Shown: positions 24,127 through 33,144 of the stretch, in pieces
Layout: each line of letters begins with the position of its first letter
Numbering within the stretch: position 1 is the first letter of the stretch
Assembly: GCA_017477185.1 (NCBI GenBank)
Contig: JAFUXF010000003.1
Coordinates: forward strand, 1 to 53,204
Origin: Alphaproteobacteria bacterium
GTDB lineage: Bacteria > Pseudomonadota > Alphaproteobacteria > RF32 > CAG-239
Length of the DNA stretch: 53,204 nt
Reading direction: 5' to 3'
The notes under the pieces: model-generated
Databases searched by the model: none
The model's input: the letters and a program-made list of their open reading frames with translations, nothing else
What the model was told of the DNA's origin: nothing
Position numbers and translations under genes: made by a program

Positions 24127-24315
24127 TTAACAGAAATGTTTATACATACATTCTTTTTGAAATGCAACAAAAAAATCACATGTGGAAGATTTTTTCAATT
24201 AATCTTGTCTTTTTAGCTGATTTATGCTTTCCTGAGAATGGTTTTAACTATCTGCGGATTTATGGCAGTTGACAGCGTCACGGTAAATTTGCAGAGATAT
24301 TTAAAGGAAAAAAAT

Positions 24316-25023
24316 ATGAAAACGATTGAAATTTCATGGCGTCGCTACATACTTCCGAATATTCATCAGGAAGGGTGGAAGTTTGTTGGCATCTTTGCTG
24401 CAATAACAGCGTTATTGGCAATGATTTGGGAACCTTTGGGTTGGATAGGCATGGTTGCAACAATCTGGTGCTTTTATTTCTTTAGAGATCCTGAGCGCAT
24501 TACACCTTCCGTTGACAATGTTGTTGTCTCTCCTGCTGATGGCATTGTTCAGATGATTACCAAGGTCAAAGCACCGGAAGAGTTAGGTTTGGGGGATAAA
24601 AAGTTTACACGCGTCAGTGTTTTTATGAGCGTTTTTAATGTACACGTTAATCGCTCCCCGATTGAAGGTAAAATTATTAAATCAGTTTATGTTCCTGGAA
24701 AATTCTTAAATGCGACCTTGGATAAAGCTAGCAAAGATAATGAGAGGCAACTCTTAGCGGTTAAGGCCAAAAACGGCATGGAGATTGCTGTCGTGCAGAT
24801 TGCAGGTCTTGTTGCTCGTCGCATTATTTGTGATGCAACAGAAGGGCAAGAATATAAAGCCGGCGAGCGTTTCGGTATGATTCGTTTTGGTTCTCGCTTA
24901 GATGTTTATTTACCGGAAGGTATTGAGCCGCAAGTATGCTTAGGTCAAACCATGGTTGCAGGTGAAACAATTATCGCTAATTTAGCAAGTTCTGCACCAC
25001 AAATGAAAGGGGAGATCCTCTAA
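24316..25023 (+). CDS. psd: Phosphatidylserine decarboxylase proenzyme
   Basis: A 235-residue short-type Psd that makes phosphatidylethanolamine. It has N-terminal membrane helices (about residues 25-55), then [11 protein letters not shown], and the self-cleavage site in [11 protein letters not shown]. Ser193 becomes the pyruvoyl group of the alpha chain. A longer frame begins at 24238, but the ATG at 24316 has AAAGGA 7 nt upstream and gives the usual family N-terminus. The stop overlaps the pssA start (TAATG), so substrate-making and decarboxylating enzymes are co-translated. Confidence 0.93.
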   Translation: MKTIEISWRRYILPNIHQEGWKFVGIFAAITALLAMIWEPLGWIGMVATIWCFYFFRDPERITPSVDNVVVSPADGIVQMITKVKAPEELGLGDKKFTRVSVFMSVFNVHVNRSPIEGKIIKSVYVPGKFLNATLDKASKDNERQLLAVKAKNGMEIAVVQIAGLVARRIICDATEGQEYKAGERFGMIRFGSRLDVYLPEGIEPQVCLGQTMVAGETIIANLASSAPQMKGEIL

Positions 25024-25799
25024 TGGAAAAAATTAAAAAAATTGCTTTGGTCAGACCGCGTTTAACCGGTTTGCCATTCCGTAAACTTGCACCTAATATG
25101 GTAACAGCATTAGCTTTATGCTCAGGAGTAACATCTATCCGTTATACCATGCAGGAAGACTGGGTAAAAGCTGTTATTTGTATTTTCTTGGCAGCATTTT
25201 TTGATGGTTTGGATGGCCGTGTTGCTCGTATGTTGAAAGGGTCGAGCAAATTCGGTGCAGAATTGGATTCTCTTTCTGATTTTGTCAGTTTTGGTGTCGC
25301 ACCGGCTCTTTTAATGTATCAATGGACATTATTTGATTTGCCGAAATTCGGATGGTTTTTCTGCTTGATGTTTTCAATTGGTATGGCTATGCGTTTGGCT
25401 CGCTTTAATACCATGTTAGATGAAGAGCCGCAACCTGAATATTGGCACCACTTTTTTGTCGGTGTGCCGGCTCCTGCTGCTGCAGCATTGGGCATAATGC
25501 CTATTCTGTTGAGTTTTGAATTTCCGGAATATAAGTTTTTACAATCAAATATTTTATGCGGTGTTTTGATGGTTGTCGTTTCTTTGCTTATGGTAAGCCG
25601 GATTCCAACTATTTCCACAAAAAAAATGCGTGTTCCATCGTACTTATTGTTGCCGATGATGATGGTCGTTGTCTTATTTGCCAGCTTTGTCATCAGTCAA
25701 CCATGGTTAACATTAGGAATCTCGACATTTTTATATGCGTGCTCGATTCCGTTTGGAATTATCTTTTTCCTCAAAGAAAAATCAGCATACGAAAAATGA
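25023..25799 (+). CDS. pssA: CDP-diacylglycerol-serine O-phosphatidyltransferase
   Basis: A 258-residue integral membrane enzyme of the CDP-alcohol phosphatidyltransferase family. The signature DGLDGRVARMLKGSS ... GAELDSLSDFVSFG (about residues 61-93) holds the metal-binding aspartates. There are six to eight hydrophobic helices. It supplies phosphatidylserine to Psd, encoded just upstream with a one-base overlap. This short alphaproteobacterial/Gram-positive PssA type differs from the E. coli enzyme. Confidence 0.94.
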   Translation: MEKIKKIALVRPRLTGLPFRKLAPNMVTALALCSGVTSIRYTMQEDWVKAVICIFLAAFFDGLDGRVARMLKGSSKFGAELDSLSDFVSFGVAPALLMYQWTLFDLPKFGWFFCLMFSIGMAMRLARFNTMLDEEPQPEYWHHFFVGVPAPAAAALGIMPILLSFEFPEYKFLQSNILCGVLMVVVSLLMVSRIPTISTKKMRVPSYLLLPMMMVVVLFASFVISQPWLTLGISTFLYACSIPFGIIFFLKEKSAYEK

Positions 25800-25803
25800 A
25801 AAC

Positions 25804-25847
25804 AATAAAGAAAAGACCTTATCTTAAGATAAGGTCTTTTCTTTATT
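25804..25847. terminator. Bidirectional terminator between pssA and rnhA
   Basis: A perfect 44-nt palindrome with arms starting AATAAAGAAAAGACC and ending in CTTTATT; U-rich in both directions. It serves the two converging genes and overlaps the last codons of rnhA. Confidence 0.88.
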
Positions 25848-26282
25848 AGCAAAAGCAATTGCTTGGTCGCGGGCGAGTTTGTCCACACGTTCATTTTCGG
25901 GGTGCCCGTTATGACCTTTGACCCAGTTCCACAAAATTTCATGTTTAGGTAAAAGGTCATCAAGTTGTTGCCATAAATCGATATTTTTAACTTCGGTTTT
26001 TTTATTTGCTGTGTGCCAATTATTTTTCTTCCAGTTTGGTAGCCATTGATTAACCCCATCCATGACATATTTGCTGTCGGTATAAAGAGAAATCACGCAA
26101 GAGACTTTCAAGGCTTTTAGAGATTCAATAACGGCGGTTAATTCCATGCGATTATTGGTTGTCTGCGTTTCGCCACCGGAAAGTTCTTTTTCTTGACCTT
26201 TCCAACGTAAGATAGCTCCCCATCCTCCGGGACCGGGGTTACCGGAACAAGCACCATCAGTAAAAATTTCAACTCTAGCCAT
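25824..26282 (-). CDS. rnhA: Ribonuclease HI
   Basis: A 152-residue RNase HI that degrades RNA in RNA-DNA hybrids. All active-site residues are present: Asp9 ([11 protein letters not shown]), Glu47 (MELTAV), Asp69 (LYTDSKYV), His124 (VKGHNGH) and Asp134 (ERVDKLA). The start overlaps the end of the upstream AlbA_2 gene by 8 bases, so the two are probably co-translated. Confidence 0.97.
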   Translation of the reverse strand: MARVEIFTDGACSGNPGPGGWGAILRWKGQEKELSGGETQTTNNRMELTAVIESLKALKVSCVISLYTDSKYVMDGVNQWLPNWKKNNWHTANKKTEVKNIDLWQQLDDLLPKHEILWNWVKGHNGHPENERVDKLARDQAIAFANKEKTLS

Positions 26283-27345
26283 TACTCATTACCATATATT
26301 CATTGAAAAATTCGGTTAACAGAAGTTGTTTATTTTCTTCATTATGAAAAGCCTTGGCAACAAACGAGCGAAGTTTATTTTTAGGAACATATATTCTAAA
26401 ATTTTTAGGAGCAGCACCATCAGCACCAATAACGCCATCGATTCTCAGGTCATCATCGACAAGAGGAGATAAAATCAAATCAACACTGGCAAATCGTAAA
26501 TTACCAAGTGGCGGAAGGCGCAATTCAGGACGTGTAATAATATTTAAATTACCATCAAGATTCGGAATATAATCCATCTGATTATAATTAGAAAAACGGA
26601 CTTTATTATATTCACTACCGGTGGATGCAACATCACATGATAGATATAACTCTCTCGCAATAACATGACTTTCATTCCGCCCTTTGAGAGAAAAACTGAT
26701 TTTAACGGACTTCTCAGGAGGATTATCAATGCTTTGCGGATACAAAATATCTTCATCCGTATTTTCAATAATTTCCAAAGATTTATCATGAATCAACAGT
26801 TCGACATTAGGTTGTGGGCGACGCCCAAACATACCGGCAATAACCGAGTATGGTGCAGGAACATTATTTGAGCCGGATCGAATATAAATATTATTACCAA
26901 CCGTTGACATAAGCGGAGCTAAATCTGATTTTGGAATATAGGTTGCAATATAGCCATCACCGTTTTGATCAACGCTAATGATATGGTTACGCACTTTGTT
27001 ATGACTGGGAATTGTGCAACCGGAAATAGCATTTTCTAACCAACTTAAAAACCGATAAACATTTTGTACCTTAACTTTTGCTTTAGCAACATCACCGACA
27101 TCAATATCTCTCGAGCATTCTACTCCCCAAATAACGACACCTCCCTCAGAATTTCCAAAACCGGAAATACATTTAGCTAAATTTTTGCGATCATCTTTAT
27201 GGAGAGTTGTGCCGTTTTTCCCAAGCGGAATTGATTGTTTGAAGTCTAAAAACAATTCTTCAGTCTGTCTGTTGAGAATAAAATCATCAATAGCTTCTTC
27301 ACCAAAATAAATGAGTTTCTGAAAGATATCTTCTGCACGGGACAT
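26275..27345 (-). CDS. AlbA_2 domain protein (putative DNA-binding, Schlafen-type)
   Basis: A 356-residue protein with an AlbA_2-like domain in residues about 20-150: [19 protein letters not shown], then [22 protein letters not shown], and [12 protein letters not shown]. AlbA_2 domains occur in bacterial regulators and defence-associated proteins. The C-terminal half is beta-rich and unrecognised. It lies between ispH and rnhA on the same strand, 11 nt after ispH, so it is part of a housekeeping run; that argues for a cellular role rather than a mobile one. No helicase or nuclease motif is attached. Confidence 0.72.
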   Translation of the reverse strand: MSRAEDIFQKLIYFGEEAIDDFILNRQTEELFLDFKQSIPLGKNGTTLHKDDRKNLAKCISGFGNSEGGVVIWGVECSRDIDVGDVAKAKVKVQNVYRFLSWLENAISGCTIPSHNKVRNHIISVDQNGDGYIATYIPKSDLAPLMSTVGNNIYIRSGSNNVPAPYSVIAGMFGRRPQPNVELLIHDKSLEIIENTDEDILYPQSIDNPPEKSVKISFSLKGRNESHVIARELYLSCDVASTGSEYNKVRFSNYNQMDYIPNLDGNLNIITRPELRLPPLGNLRFASVDLILSPLVDDDLRIDGVIGADGAAPKNFRIYVPKNKLRSFVAKAFHNEENKQLLLTEFFNEYMVMSNG

Positions 27346-27356
27346 TGTATTCTCCT

Positions 27357-28274
27357 TTATTTGAACATAACATCTTCTTTTGCTGTTATAACATCATGAA
27401 TATTAAGATTAGCATAACGCTGATGCAATTTTTTCAATAAACCATCAATCAAATAATCAGGGGCGGATGCGCCGGCGGTAATTCCAAGTGAAGAAACAGT
27501 TTTGAGGGCATTCCAATCAATTTCGGAAACATCATCAATTAACCAAGCTTTTTTAGCCCCATACCGCAAAGCGGCTTCTCTCAGATGTGTGGAGTTAGAA
27601 GAATTTTTTGAACCGATAATCAAAATATAAGGGGCATGACGGACTAATTCCTGAACGGCGCGTTGTCTGTTTGTTGTGGCAAAACAGATATTTGCCTTTG
27701 TTAAAGTTGCTAAAACCGGAAATTTTTGTGTGAGAACGGACATAATTTCTTGAGTGTCATCAATTGCTAAGGTTGTTTGCGTCACCAGACCAAGTTTAAC
27801 ATCGGCAGAAAAAGATAAATTTTCGGCATCTTCTACCATTGTTACAATGTGAGCCTTTCCGGCGTCTTGAAGTTGACCGATTGTTCCTAAAATTTCAGGA
27901 TGAGTTGGCTTCCCGATAACAATAATGTCACAGCCGCTTTGTTCAAGTTTTTTGACACGAGTATGAACCGCTTGCACCAACGGGCAAGTTGCATCAATAA
28001 TTTTTATCCCCATCTGTTTCGCTTGAAAATAGACTTCTTGACTGACACCATGTGCCGAAAAAATAACCGGACGTAAATAATCAGTGAGCTCACAAAGTTC
28101 ATCAATAAATACAACACCTTGTTTTTTGAGATCTTCTATCACATGCTTATTATGAACAATCTCATGCCTTACATAAATCGGAGCACCATATTTATAGAGG
28201 GTTTCCGCAACAATAGCTAAAGCTCGTCTGACACCGGCGCAAAACCCGCGAGGTTGTGCTAAATAAACCTCCAT
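27357..28274 (-). CDS. ispH: 4-hydroxy-3-methylbut-2-enyl diphosphate reductase
   Basis: A 305-residue IspH, last step of the MEP isoprenoid pathway, giving IPP and DMAPP. The three cluster cysteines are visible in RGFCAGVRRA (Cys12), DATCPLVQ and ICFATTNRQ. Other signature residues are present: VRHEIVHNKHV, SAHGVS and GSKNSSNSTHLRE. Translation probably couples to the M16 peptidase gene ending 2 nt upstream. The enzyme is oxygen-sensitive, which suits the anaerobic picture. Confidence 0.97.
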   Translation of the reverse strand: MEVYLAQPRGFCAGVRRALAIVAETLYKYGAPIYVRHEIVHNKHVIEDLKKQGVVFIDELCELTDYLRPVIFSAHGVSQEVYFQAKQMGIKIIDATCPLVQAVHTRVKKLEQSGCDIIVIGKPTHPEILGTIGQLQDAGKAHIVTMVEDAENLSFSADVKLGLVTQTTLAIDDTQEIMSVLTQKFPVLATLTKANICFATTNRQRAVQELVRHAPYILIIGSKNSSNSTHLREAALRYGAKKAWLIDDVSEIDWNALKTVSSLGITAGASAPDYLIDGLLKKLHQRYANLNIHDVITAKEDVMFK

Positions 28275-28276
28275 GA

Positions 28277-29539
28277 CTAAATCCGAATAAGATTTTTAAT
28301 TTTGTCGTATGCCGGATAGCCGTCAATATCACCTACCAAGGCATATGTCGGATGAGTAGAAAATATTTTATTAGCAATATCGCGAATATCCTCGCGTGTG
28401 ATTGCATCAATTTTTTCAACCATCTCTTTCACTGGAATAGGACGCCCAAAAATAAGCATTTGTCGAGCCAAAACTTCAACTGTTGAGGATGAGCTTTCCA
28501 ATGCCATTAACATACTGGCTTTAAGTTGTGTCTTAGCGCGCTGTAGCTCTTTGTCTGTTACCAAATCTGTTCGAATTTTACGGATTTCTTCACACACGAC
28601 CGGCATAAGTTGCTTAAGTTCTTCTCTCGTTGTTCCGGCATAAATACCAAATAATCCGCTTTGAGTATGAGAATTTGAAAAACTGTATACCGAATATACC
28701 AAACCGCGTTTTTCTCTGATTTCTTGAAATAACCGAGAAGACATCCCACCTCCCAAAATAGTAGAAAAAACGATAGTCGGGTAATAATTTTTTTGTGAAT
28801 AAGCCTCTCCTTCAAATCCTAAAACAACATGAGCTTGCTCTATATCTCTTTTTTCCTGATAAAAACCACCGGTATAAATTTGCTTATCGATCGCAAAATG
28901 AGGGGTAGACTGCATGTCACTCATGCGCGTTTCGACCATTTTAACAAAAGCATCATGATTAACATTTCCAACAGCGCAAACAACGGTATTTTTCGCAGCA
29001 TAATTAGATTGTCGGTATTGAGATAAGGTTGTACCTGTATAGGAACGAACTTTTTCTGCCGGACCTAAAATACTGCGTCCGAGAGCTTGATTCTGAAAAG
29101 CCTGCTCTTGTAGATAATCAAATATAATATCATCAGGTGTATCAATTGCTTGCTTGATTTCCTGAACAACAACTTCGCGCTCCTTTTCTAGCTCCTCCTG
29201 CGGAAAATTAGAATGCAAAACGATATCCGCCAAAATATCGATAGCCAACTCCACATCTTGCTTGAGCATTTTGGCGTAAAAAGCCGTAAATTCTCTAGAC
29301 GTGTAGGCATTTGATTGTCCGCCGACGTCTTCAAATTCTTCAGAAATTTGTAAACTGGAGCGTTTCTCTGTTCCCTTAAATACCATATGTTCCAAAAAAT
29401 GGGAGATACCGTTAATTTCTTCTTTTTCGCAAGCCGAGCCTGTATTGACCCAAATACCGAGCGTAACCGATTCGGTATGAGGGCGAGATGCTGTAACAAT
29501 TCTTAAGCCGTTTGCTAAAGTAGAAATTTGCGATTCCAT
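28277..29539 (-). CDS. M16 family zinc peptidase (mitochondrial processing peptidase-like)
   Basis: A 420-residue pitrilysin-type protease with the inverted zinc motif HFLEH (in ISHFLEHMVFKGTEKRS, about residues 42-58) and the downstream glutamate in the EREVVVQEIKQ region. Length and sequence resemble the bacterial homologue of mitochondrial processing peptidase beta, common in alphaproteobacteria. The longer frame adds 16 residues; the ATG at 29539 is preferred because AAAGGA lies about 8 nt before it. No signal peptide, so cytoplasmic. Confidence 0.9.
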   Translation of the reverse strand: MESQISTLANGLRIVTASRPHTESVTLGIWVNTGSACEKEEINGISHFLEHMVFKGTEKRSSLQISEEFEDVGGQSNAYTSREFTAFYAKMLKQDVELAIDILADIVLHSNFPQEELEKEREVVVQEIKQAIDTPDDIIFDYLQEQAFQNQALGRSILGPAEKVRSYTGTTLSQYRQSNYAAKNTVVCAVGNVNHDAFVKMVETRMSDMQSTPHFAIDKQIYTGGFYQEKRDIEQAHVVLGFEGEAYSQKNYYPTIVFSTILGGGMSSRLFQEIREKRGLVYSVYSFSNSHTQSGLFGIYAGTTREELKQLMPVVCEEIRKIRTDLVTDKELQRAKTQLKASMLMALESSSSTVEVLARQMLIFGRPIPVKEMVEKIDAITREDIRDIANKIFSTHPTYALVGDIDGYPAYDKIKNLIRI

Positions 29540-29611
29540 AATATATAGTCCTTTTCTTGGCAAGTTATAAACGCAGTCATTATACAAATATAAAAGATTT
29601 TTACAAGAGAT

Positions 29612-30346
29612 TTAGGCTAAAATCCATTTGACAGCAGCGTGAACCAATTCTCTGCCATCATCTGTTGTGATTAAATGCAAAGAATTATTTTCCTCAAAGG
29701 CAGAAGCAATTTTGACGATTTCACCGGCAACAGCAGGTTTCTTAAAAATAAGTTCTAATTCAGAAATAGTGTGCGTGTCACGAAAAGTTCCATCAACAGC
29801 TTCACTAATCCATAACGGATAAACTGCATTATTGACGTGGTTATTAACATCAATATCATCAAAACGCACAGCAAACTTTTTCTCAATATCATATTTATCA
29901 GGAAGAGCCAATTTAATAAAGTCATAATTATCAGCTTTTTCATCAAGAATATCATAAAAAGGCAGATGAGAGCGCAACGGCTGAGGACGCTTTGTCTCTG
30001 CATTAATCAATACCCACTGCGTTGAAGCCTGAACTAAAATGTTTCCCTTTTCATCTGTAATTTCATAGTCACGAATAGCGCTGAGCTTCCTCTCTTCACT
30101 CGGCCATGTCTGAATCTCAATATTTTCGTGAATTTTAGGCGCACGCAGAATTTTAACATGATAATTAGCTGCTACCCAAGCCAAACCGTGGGCAACACAA
30201 AATTCATAGCCGACACCCAAAGCATCAGCATGGCTATCAGCAGCATCTTGCAGAATATTCATCAAAGTCAGCAACCGGAGGTTTTGATGTTTATCACATT
30301 CATAACTTCTTACGGAATATTTTTTGCAAAATTTGCTGACAGTCAT
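29612..30346 (-). CDS. Acyl-ACP thioesterase family protein (FatA-like)
   Basis: A 244-residue double hot-dog protein with the FatA/acyl-ACP thioesterase layout. Seen: YSVRSYECDKHQNLRLLTLMNILQD at the N-terminus, WxxANYHVKI, and the second-hot-dog active-site stretch VRFDDIDVNNHVNNAVYPLW. It hydrolyses acyl-ACP to free fatty acid. GTG at 30349 directly precedes the ATG at 30346; AGGA lies upstream of both. It starts 14 nt after the lytic transglycosylase ends, suggesting one transcript. Confidence 0.86.
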   Translation of the reverse strand: MTVSKFCKKYSVRSYECDKHQNLRLLTLMNILQDAADSHADALGVGYEFCVAHGLAWVAANYHVKILRAPKIHENIEIQTWPSEERKLSAIRDYEITDEKGNILVQASTQWVLINAETKRPQPLRSHLPFYDILDEKADNYDFIKLALPDKYDIEKKFAVRFDDIDVNNHVNNAVYPLWISEAVDGTFRDTHTISELELIFKKPAVAGEIVKIASAFEENNSLHLITTDDGRELVHAAVKWILA

Positions 30347-30359
30347 CACAAAATCCTAA

Positions 30360-31157
30360 TCAGTATTTACGAGCCAAAAGTTTTTGAACGCGATATTCTT
30401 CCAATTTGGCTTCTCGCCACGCTTGAACATCAAATTTTTTGGCCGTTTGAGATTTTTTCTTAGAGCGGTTTGCTGAAATTGCCAAGAAACTCCGCTTATT
30501 TGTATTCTTTGCCATTTTACGCTTATCTTTCAAAACGGAAATCTTTGTGTTCGGGCGAGCCGCTAAATCTAAATCATGATGAGCTGTCTTAACTTTTTGA
30601 AAAGTCTCAACTACTTTTTTGCGATATTTGTTAGCTTTTTCAGGAACGCTGGAGTGATAAGTCATAGCAGCTTTTAGCCAATCATGATTATTGGTTTCAT
30701 ACAAATTTCGTAAAAATTTCGCGGCATATTCGACATTATGCGTCGGATCAAGAGCCTGCTCAATACTGGAAAACTCTTGCCCGTGATACAATAAATTAAT
30801 TTGCATACAACCAACATCAATACTCGTAATTCCTTGAGCTTGCAGCTCCCGAATTTTCTTGACGGCTTCAGCTTTTGTATTAAAGAAATAACCTTTTCCC
30901 TGAGCATTAATTGTCCACGGCCAAGCCTGTTTTTGTTTAGCTTTCTCATTCCACCTGCCGGATTCAATGCTGGCAATAGTAGTTAATAAATGTTGCTTTA
31001 TATGGTGCTTTTTCTCCATTGCTTTGGCAGTGTAAGAACAAATGTGTGCGCTGTCCGGAATATGAATTTGTGGCGCAGCAGAAGACGATACAGGCTGCAA
31101 TAATAAAAGCAGCGTGACTAATAAAAACATAAAATTTTTTGATACGATAAAACGCAT
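30360..31157 (-). CDS. Lytic transglycosylase (SLT domain) with basic C-terminal tail
   Basis: A 265-residue exported protein. Signal peptide in residues about 5-28 (MFLLVTLLLLLQPVSSSAA), then an SLT-type domain with the catalytic Glu in IASIESGRW and the GCMQINLLYH block. It would cleave peptidoglycan glycan strands in the periplasm. The last 90 residues are strongly basic, with many Lys and Arg, and may bind cell wall or membrane. The start ATG at 31157 has GAGGGA 7 nt upstream; a GTG in frame at 31181 is less likely. Confidence 0.86.
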   Translation of the reverse strand: MRFIVSKNFMFLLVTLLLLLQPVSSSAAPQIHIPDSAHICSYTAKAMEKKHHIKQHLLTTIASIESGRWNEKAKQKQAWPWTINAQGKGYFFNTKAEAVKKIRELQAQGITSIDVGCMQINLLYHGQEFSSIEQALDPTHNVEYAAKFLRNLYETNNHDWLKAAMTYHSSVPEKANKYRKKVVETFQKVKTAHHDLDLAARPNTKISVLKDKRKMAKNTNKRSFLAISANRSKKKSQTAKKFDVQAWREAKLEEYRVQKLLARKY

Positions 31158-31351
31158 CCCTCTATCCCTCAAAAGTGTCACAAGTATCCCTCAAATCAGA
31201 TTTCAACCTGCTTAACGACAATAACCTTTTCAAATTCTTTTGAGGCTGGTTAATACAATCGGCTTTGCATATATTCCTTTATGACTAAAAATCAAGCCGA
31301 AAAATAAATGCACAATGCACATTTATCAAAAACAGGCCGTGTATAACACAA

Positions 31352-32236
31352 TTATTTTTTTAAATCCAGTAAAAAATGTGAGAAATTAATAATATTTTGC
31401 GATATGTTATTACAAATGTTTGAAAAAGAATAATTTTTTTTGTAGGAATGTTCATCCATATACAATCCGCGATTAATCTCCATCTGCATGGTATAAATTT
31501 TTCGCCGCGGTTGGCAATAATTAAATGTAATATATGCACCGGAATAAGGGCAATTGTCTGAAATAAAATAGTTTTTTTCTTGTAATCCGGTTTTAAAAAA
31601 AGTATGCATTTCACTGGGACAACTCTGTTCAAACAGAGTCCCCAAACAAAAATCAATTTTTTGTGTTTCTTGTAATAAAGTACAAATTTCGGAAGGCATG
31701 GAATGACAATCTAACACAAAACACATTCCGAATTTTTTAAGACATTTATCAATCAGTTGCTGCAGTCTTTTATGATAAACGTCATAAACGTTAATGAAAC
31801 GCTCTTGAACTTCATTATAATCCAGAAGACCCTTATAAATAGGGTGATTTTTTGCGGTAATTCGATGAATAACACCAAGCCCCAAGCGACAGCGTCTTCC
31901 CATCGATAGTTCCGGATTAGGATAATTATAAAACATAGTCGGATCAATTTCAATCTTATCGCGATTGATATCAATAAACGAGCGAGCGATATTCATAGCA
32001 ATCATTGGAATACCATGGCGCGTCGCCTCTATAACTAATTCGTCAACAAAAGAGTCTTCATTGCGGCGTAGTTCTGTTTGGCTGACAGCGGTGGTATGCA
32101 AAAACTCTTTTGGAAAAACTTGACCTTTATGAGGAACAGATAAAACAAGAGGAGAACGAATATCATCAACGCTGTATTCGTCATAAATTTTAAGATGACT
32201 GTAATCAACACTAAAATTCAGATAATTATCTGACAT
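31352..32236 (-). CDS. N-formylglutamate amidohydrolase family protein
   Basis: A 294-residue zinc hydrolase of the FGase (HutG-like) family. Family blocks: VLSVPHKGQVFP, RRNEDSFVDELV, ARSFIDINRDKIEIDP, FVLDCHSMPS, and the closing YTMQMEINRGLYMDE. The usual reaction releases formate from N-formyl-L-glutamate in histidine breakdown, but no hut gene is here, and many alphaproteobacterial members act on other N-formyl or amide substrates. A single gene with AT-rich flanks. Confidence 0.9.
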   Translation of the reverse strand: MSDNYLNFSVDYSHLKIYDEYSVDDIRSPLVLSVPHKGQVFPKEFLHTTAVSQTELRRNEDSFVDELVIEATRHGIPMIAMNIARSFIDINRDKIEIDPTMFYNYPNPELSMGRRCRLGLGVIHRITAKNHPIYKGLLDYNEVQERFINVYDVYHKRLQQLIDKCLKKFGMCFVLDCHSMPSEICTLLQETQKIDFCLGTLFEQSCPSEMHTFFKTGLQEKNYFISDNCPYSGAYITFNYCQPRRKIYTMQMEINRGLYMDEHSYKKNYSFSNICNNISQNIINFSHFLLDLKK

Positions 32237-32310
32237 TTGTTTTATCCTTTTAAAAATCTATAAAGACAATATAAAAATAAAAGATTAACTTTTATATAAT
32301 AGAAAAAATA

Positions 32311-32341
32311 AAAAAGACCGGGTTTTTCAGAAGCCCAGTCT
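32311..32341 (-). terminator. Terminator of the 93-residue gene
   Basis: Read on the minus strand, AAGACTGGG pairs with CCCGGTCTT (one G-U pair), followed by TTTTT. Confidence 0.85.
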
Positions 32342-32346
32342 TAAAT

Positions 32347-32628
32347 TTAATCAGTTAACGCATCGATTAATTCGCCGATTGTTCTGTTCTCGATAAACTG
32401 ATTGTCAATGCGTTTGTTGAACTTGTTTTCAGCCCACGCCACAACCGTATAATAAGGCTTGTTTCCGCCGGAAATATCCGGAACCAAAGAAGTAATAGGC
32501 TGTTTCTCATCAAGAGAGGCAACACCACAGCTCCGATTCAGAAAATTCTTAACAGCTGTTCTTGTGGTTTTCTTTTTTCGCAAAATAATTGATGGCCTTT
32601 TAGGCGCGCTTTCATCAAATTTTCTCAT
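32347..32628 (-). CDS. Unrecognised 93-residue protein
   Basis: Small protein with a basic N-terminal half (RKFDESAPKRPSIILRKKK) and an acidic, helical C-terminal half (WAENKFNKRIDNQFIENRTIGELIDALTD). The C-terminal part faintly resembles the last helices of acyl carrier proteins, but there is no DSL serine for the phosphopantetheine arm. ATG at 32628 is preferred to the TTG two codons earlier. No Shine-Dalgarno is seen. Its own terminator follows, supporting a real gene. Confidence 0.6.
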   Translation of the reverse strand: MRKFDESAPKRPSIILRKKKTTRTAVKNFLNRSCGVASLDEKQPITSLVPDISGGNKPYYTVVAWAENKFNKRIDNQFIENRTIGELIDALTD

Positions 32629-32777
32629 AAGCAAAATAATTTATAAATGGATAAAAATATGAAGCGTTAATAGCACAGCAACAGACAAAGTTCAAGATGT
32701 TTTTCAAAAAAAAGATAAAAATCAAAAAAATTGCTTGCTATTTAAAAGATATTCAGTTAAAACAACTCATAATTTAT

Positions 32778-32854
32778 GGGTGTGTAGCTCAGGTGGTTAG
32801 AGCGTTACGTTGACATCGTAGAGGTCGCAGGTTCGAGTCCTGCCACTCCCACCA
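32778..32854 (+). tRNA. tRNA-Val (anticodon GAC)
   Basis: A 77-nt tRNA with encoded CCA. Acceptor GGGTGTG with CACTCCC (one U-U mismatch), D-arm GCTCAGGTGGTTAGAGC, anticodon loop TTGACAT giving GAC, T-arm GCAGGTTCGAGTCCTGC. The 3' half is copied in the element that follows. Confidence 0.96.
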
Positions 32855-32891
32855 TTAAAAAGGCGTCCTTTATGGACGCTTTTTTAATGGT
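32851..32891 (+). terminator. Terminator palindrome fused to the tRNA-Val CCA end
   Basis: An 18-bp stem with one G-U pair: ACCATTAAAAAGGCGTCC with GGACGCTTTTTTAATGGT, loop TTTAT. The first four bases are the tRNA's own ACCA. Confidence 0.9.
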
Positions 32892-33018
32892 GAAAATGAA
32901 AGACAGCTCGAACCTGCGAGAAAGCAGTTCGACCAGGAGGAGCAGGCGAGACGAAGTATCGCCGCAATTGCGACGACGCAGCGGCGGAGCGAAGCGACGT
33001 CAGTCCTGCCAACGGAGG

Positions 33019-33057
33019 AATGCTTCAGTGCGCAATTTATTGCGCAATAGAAGCATT
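33019..33057. repeat. Long hairpin inside the tRNA-Val element core
   Basis: AATGCTTC (33019-33026) pairs with GAAGCATT (33050-33057), and TGCGCAA (33029-33035) with TTGCGCA (33040-33046), loop TTTA. CGG and CCG further out could extend the stem. Confidence 0.8.
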
Positions 33058-33103
33058 GGAGCCGTCAATAACGAGTAAATGAAATTTACGAGTTATTACT
33101 CCC

Positions 33104-33144
33104 ACCATTAAAAAGGCGTCCTTTATGGACGCTTTTTTAATGGT
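33104..33144 (+). terminator. Second copy of the tRNA-Val terminator palindrome
   Basis: Identical in sequence to 32851-32891, in the distal copy of the 75-bp repeat. It faces the minus-strand HD-domain gene and could end that transcript as well. Confidence 0.85.

Noticed and set aside
30128..30463. 111-codon plus-strand frame over the thioesterase and transglycosylase genes
   Set aside because: Opposes two clear genes and has no family features.
32872..33078. 68-codon open frame inside the tRNA-Val element
   Set aside because: Arg/Ser-rich product read through hairpins; its codons are those of the repeat, no homology sign, and it starts inside the terminator palindrome.
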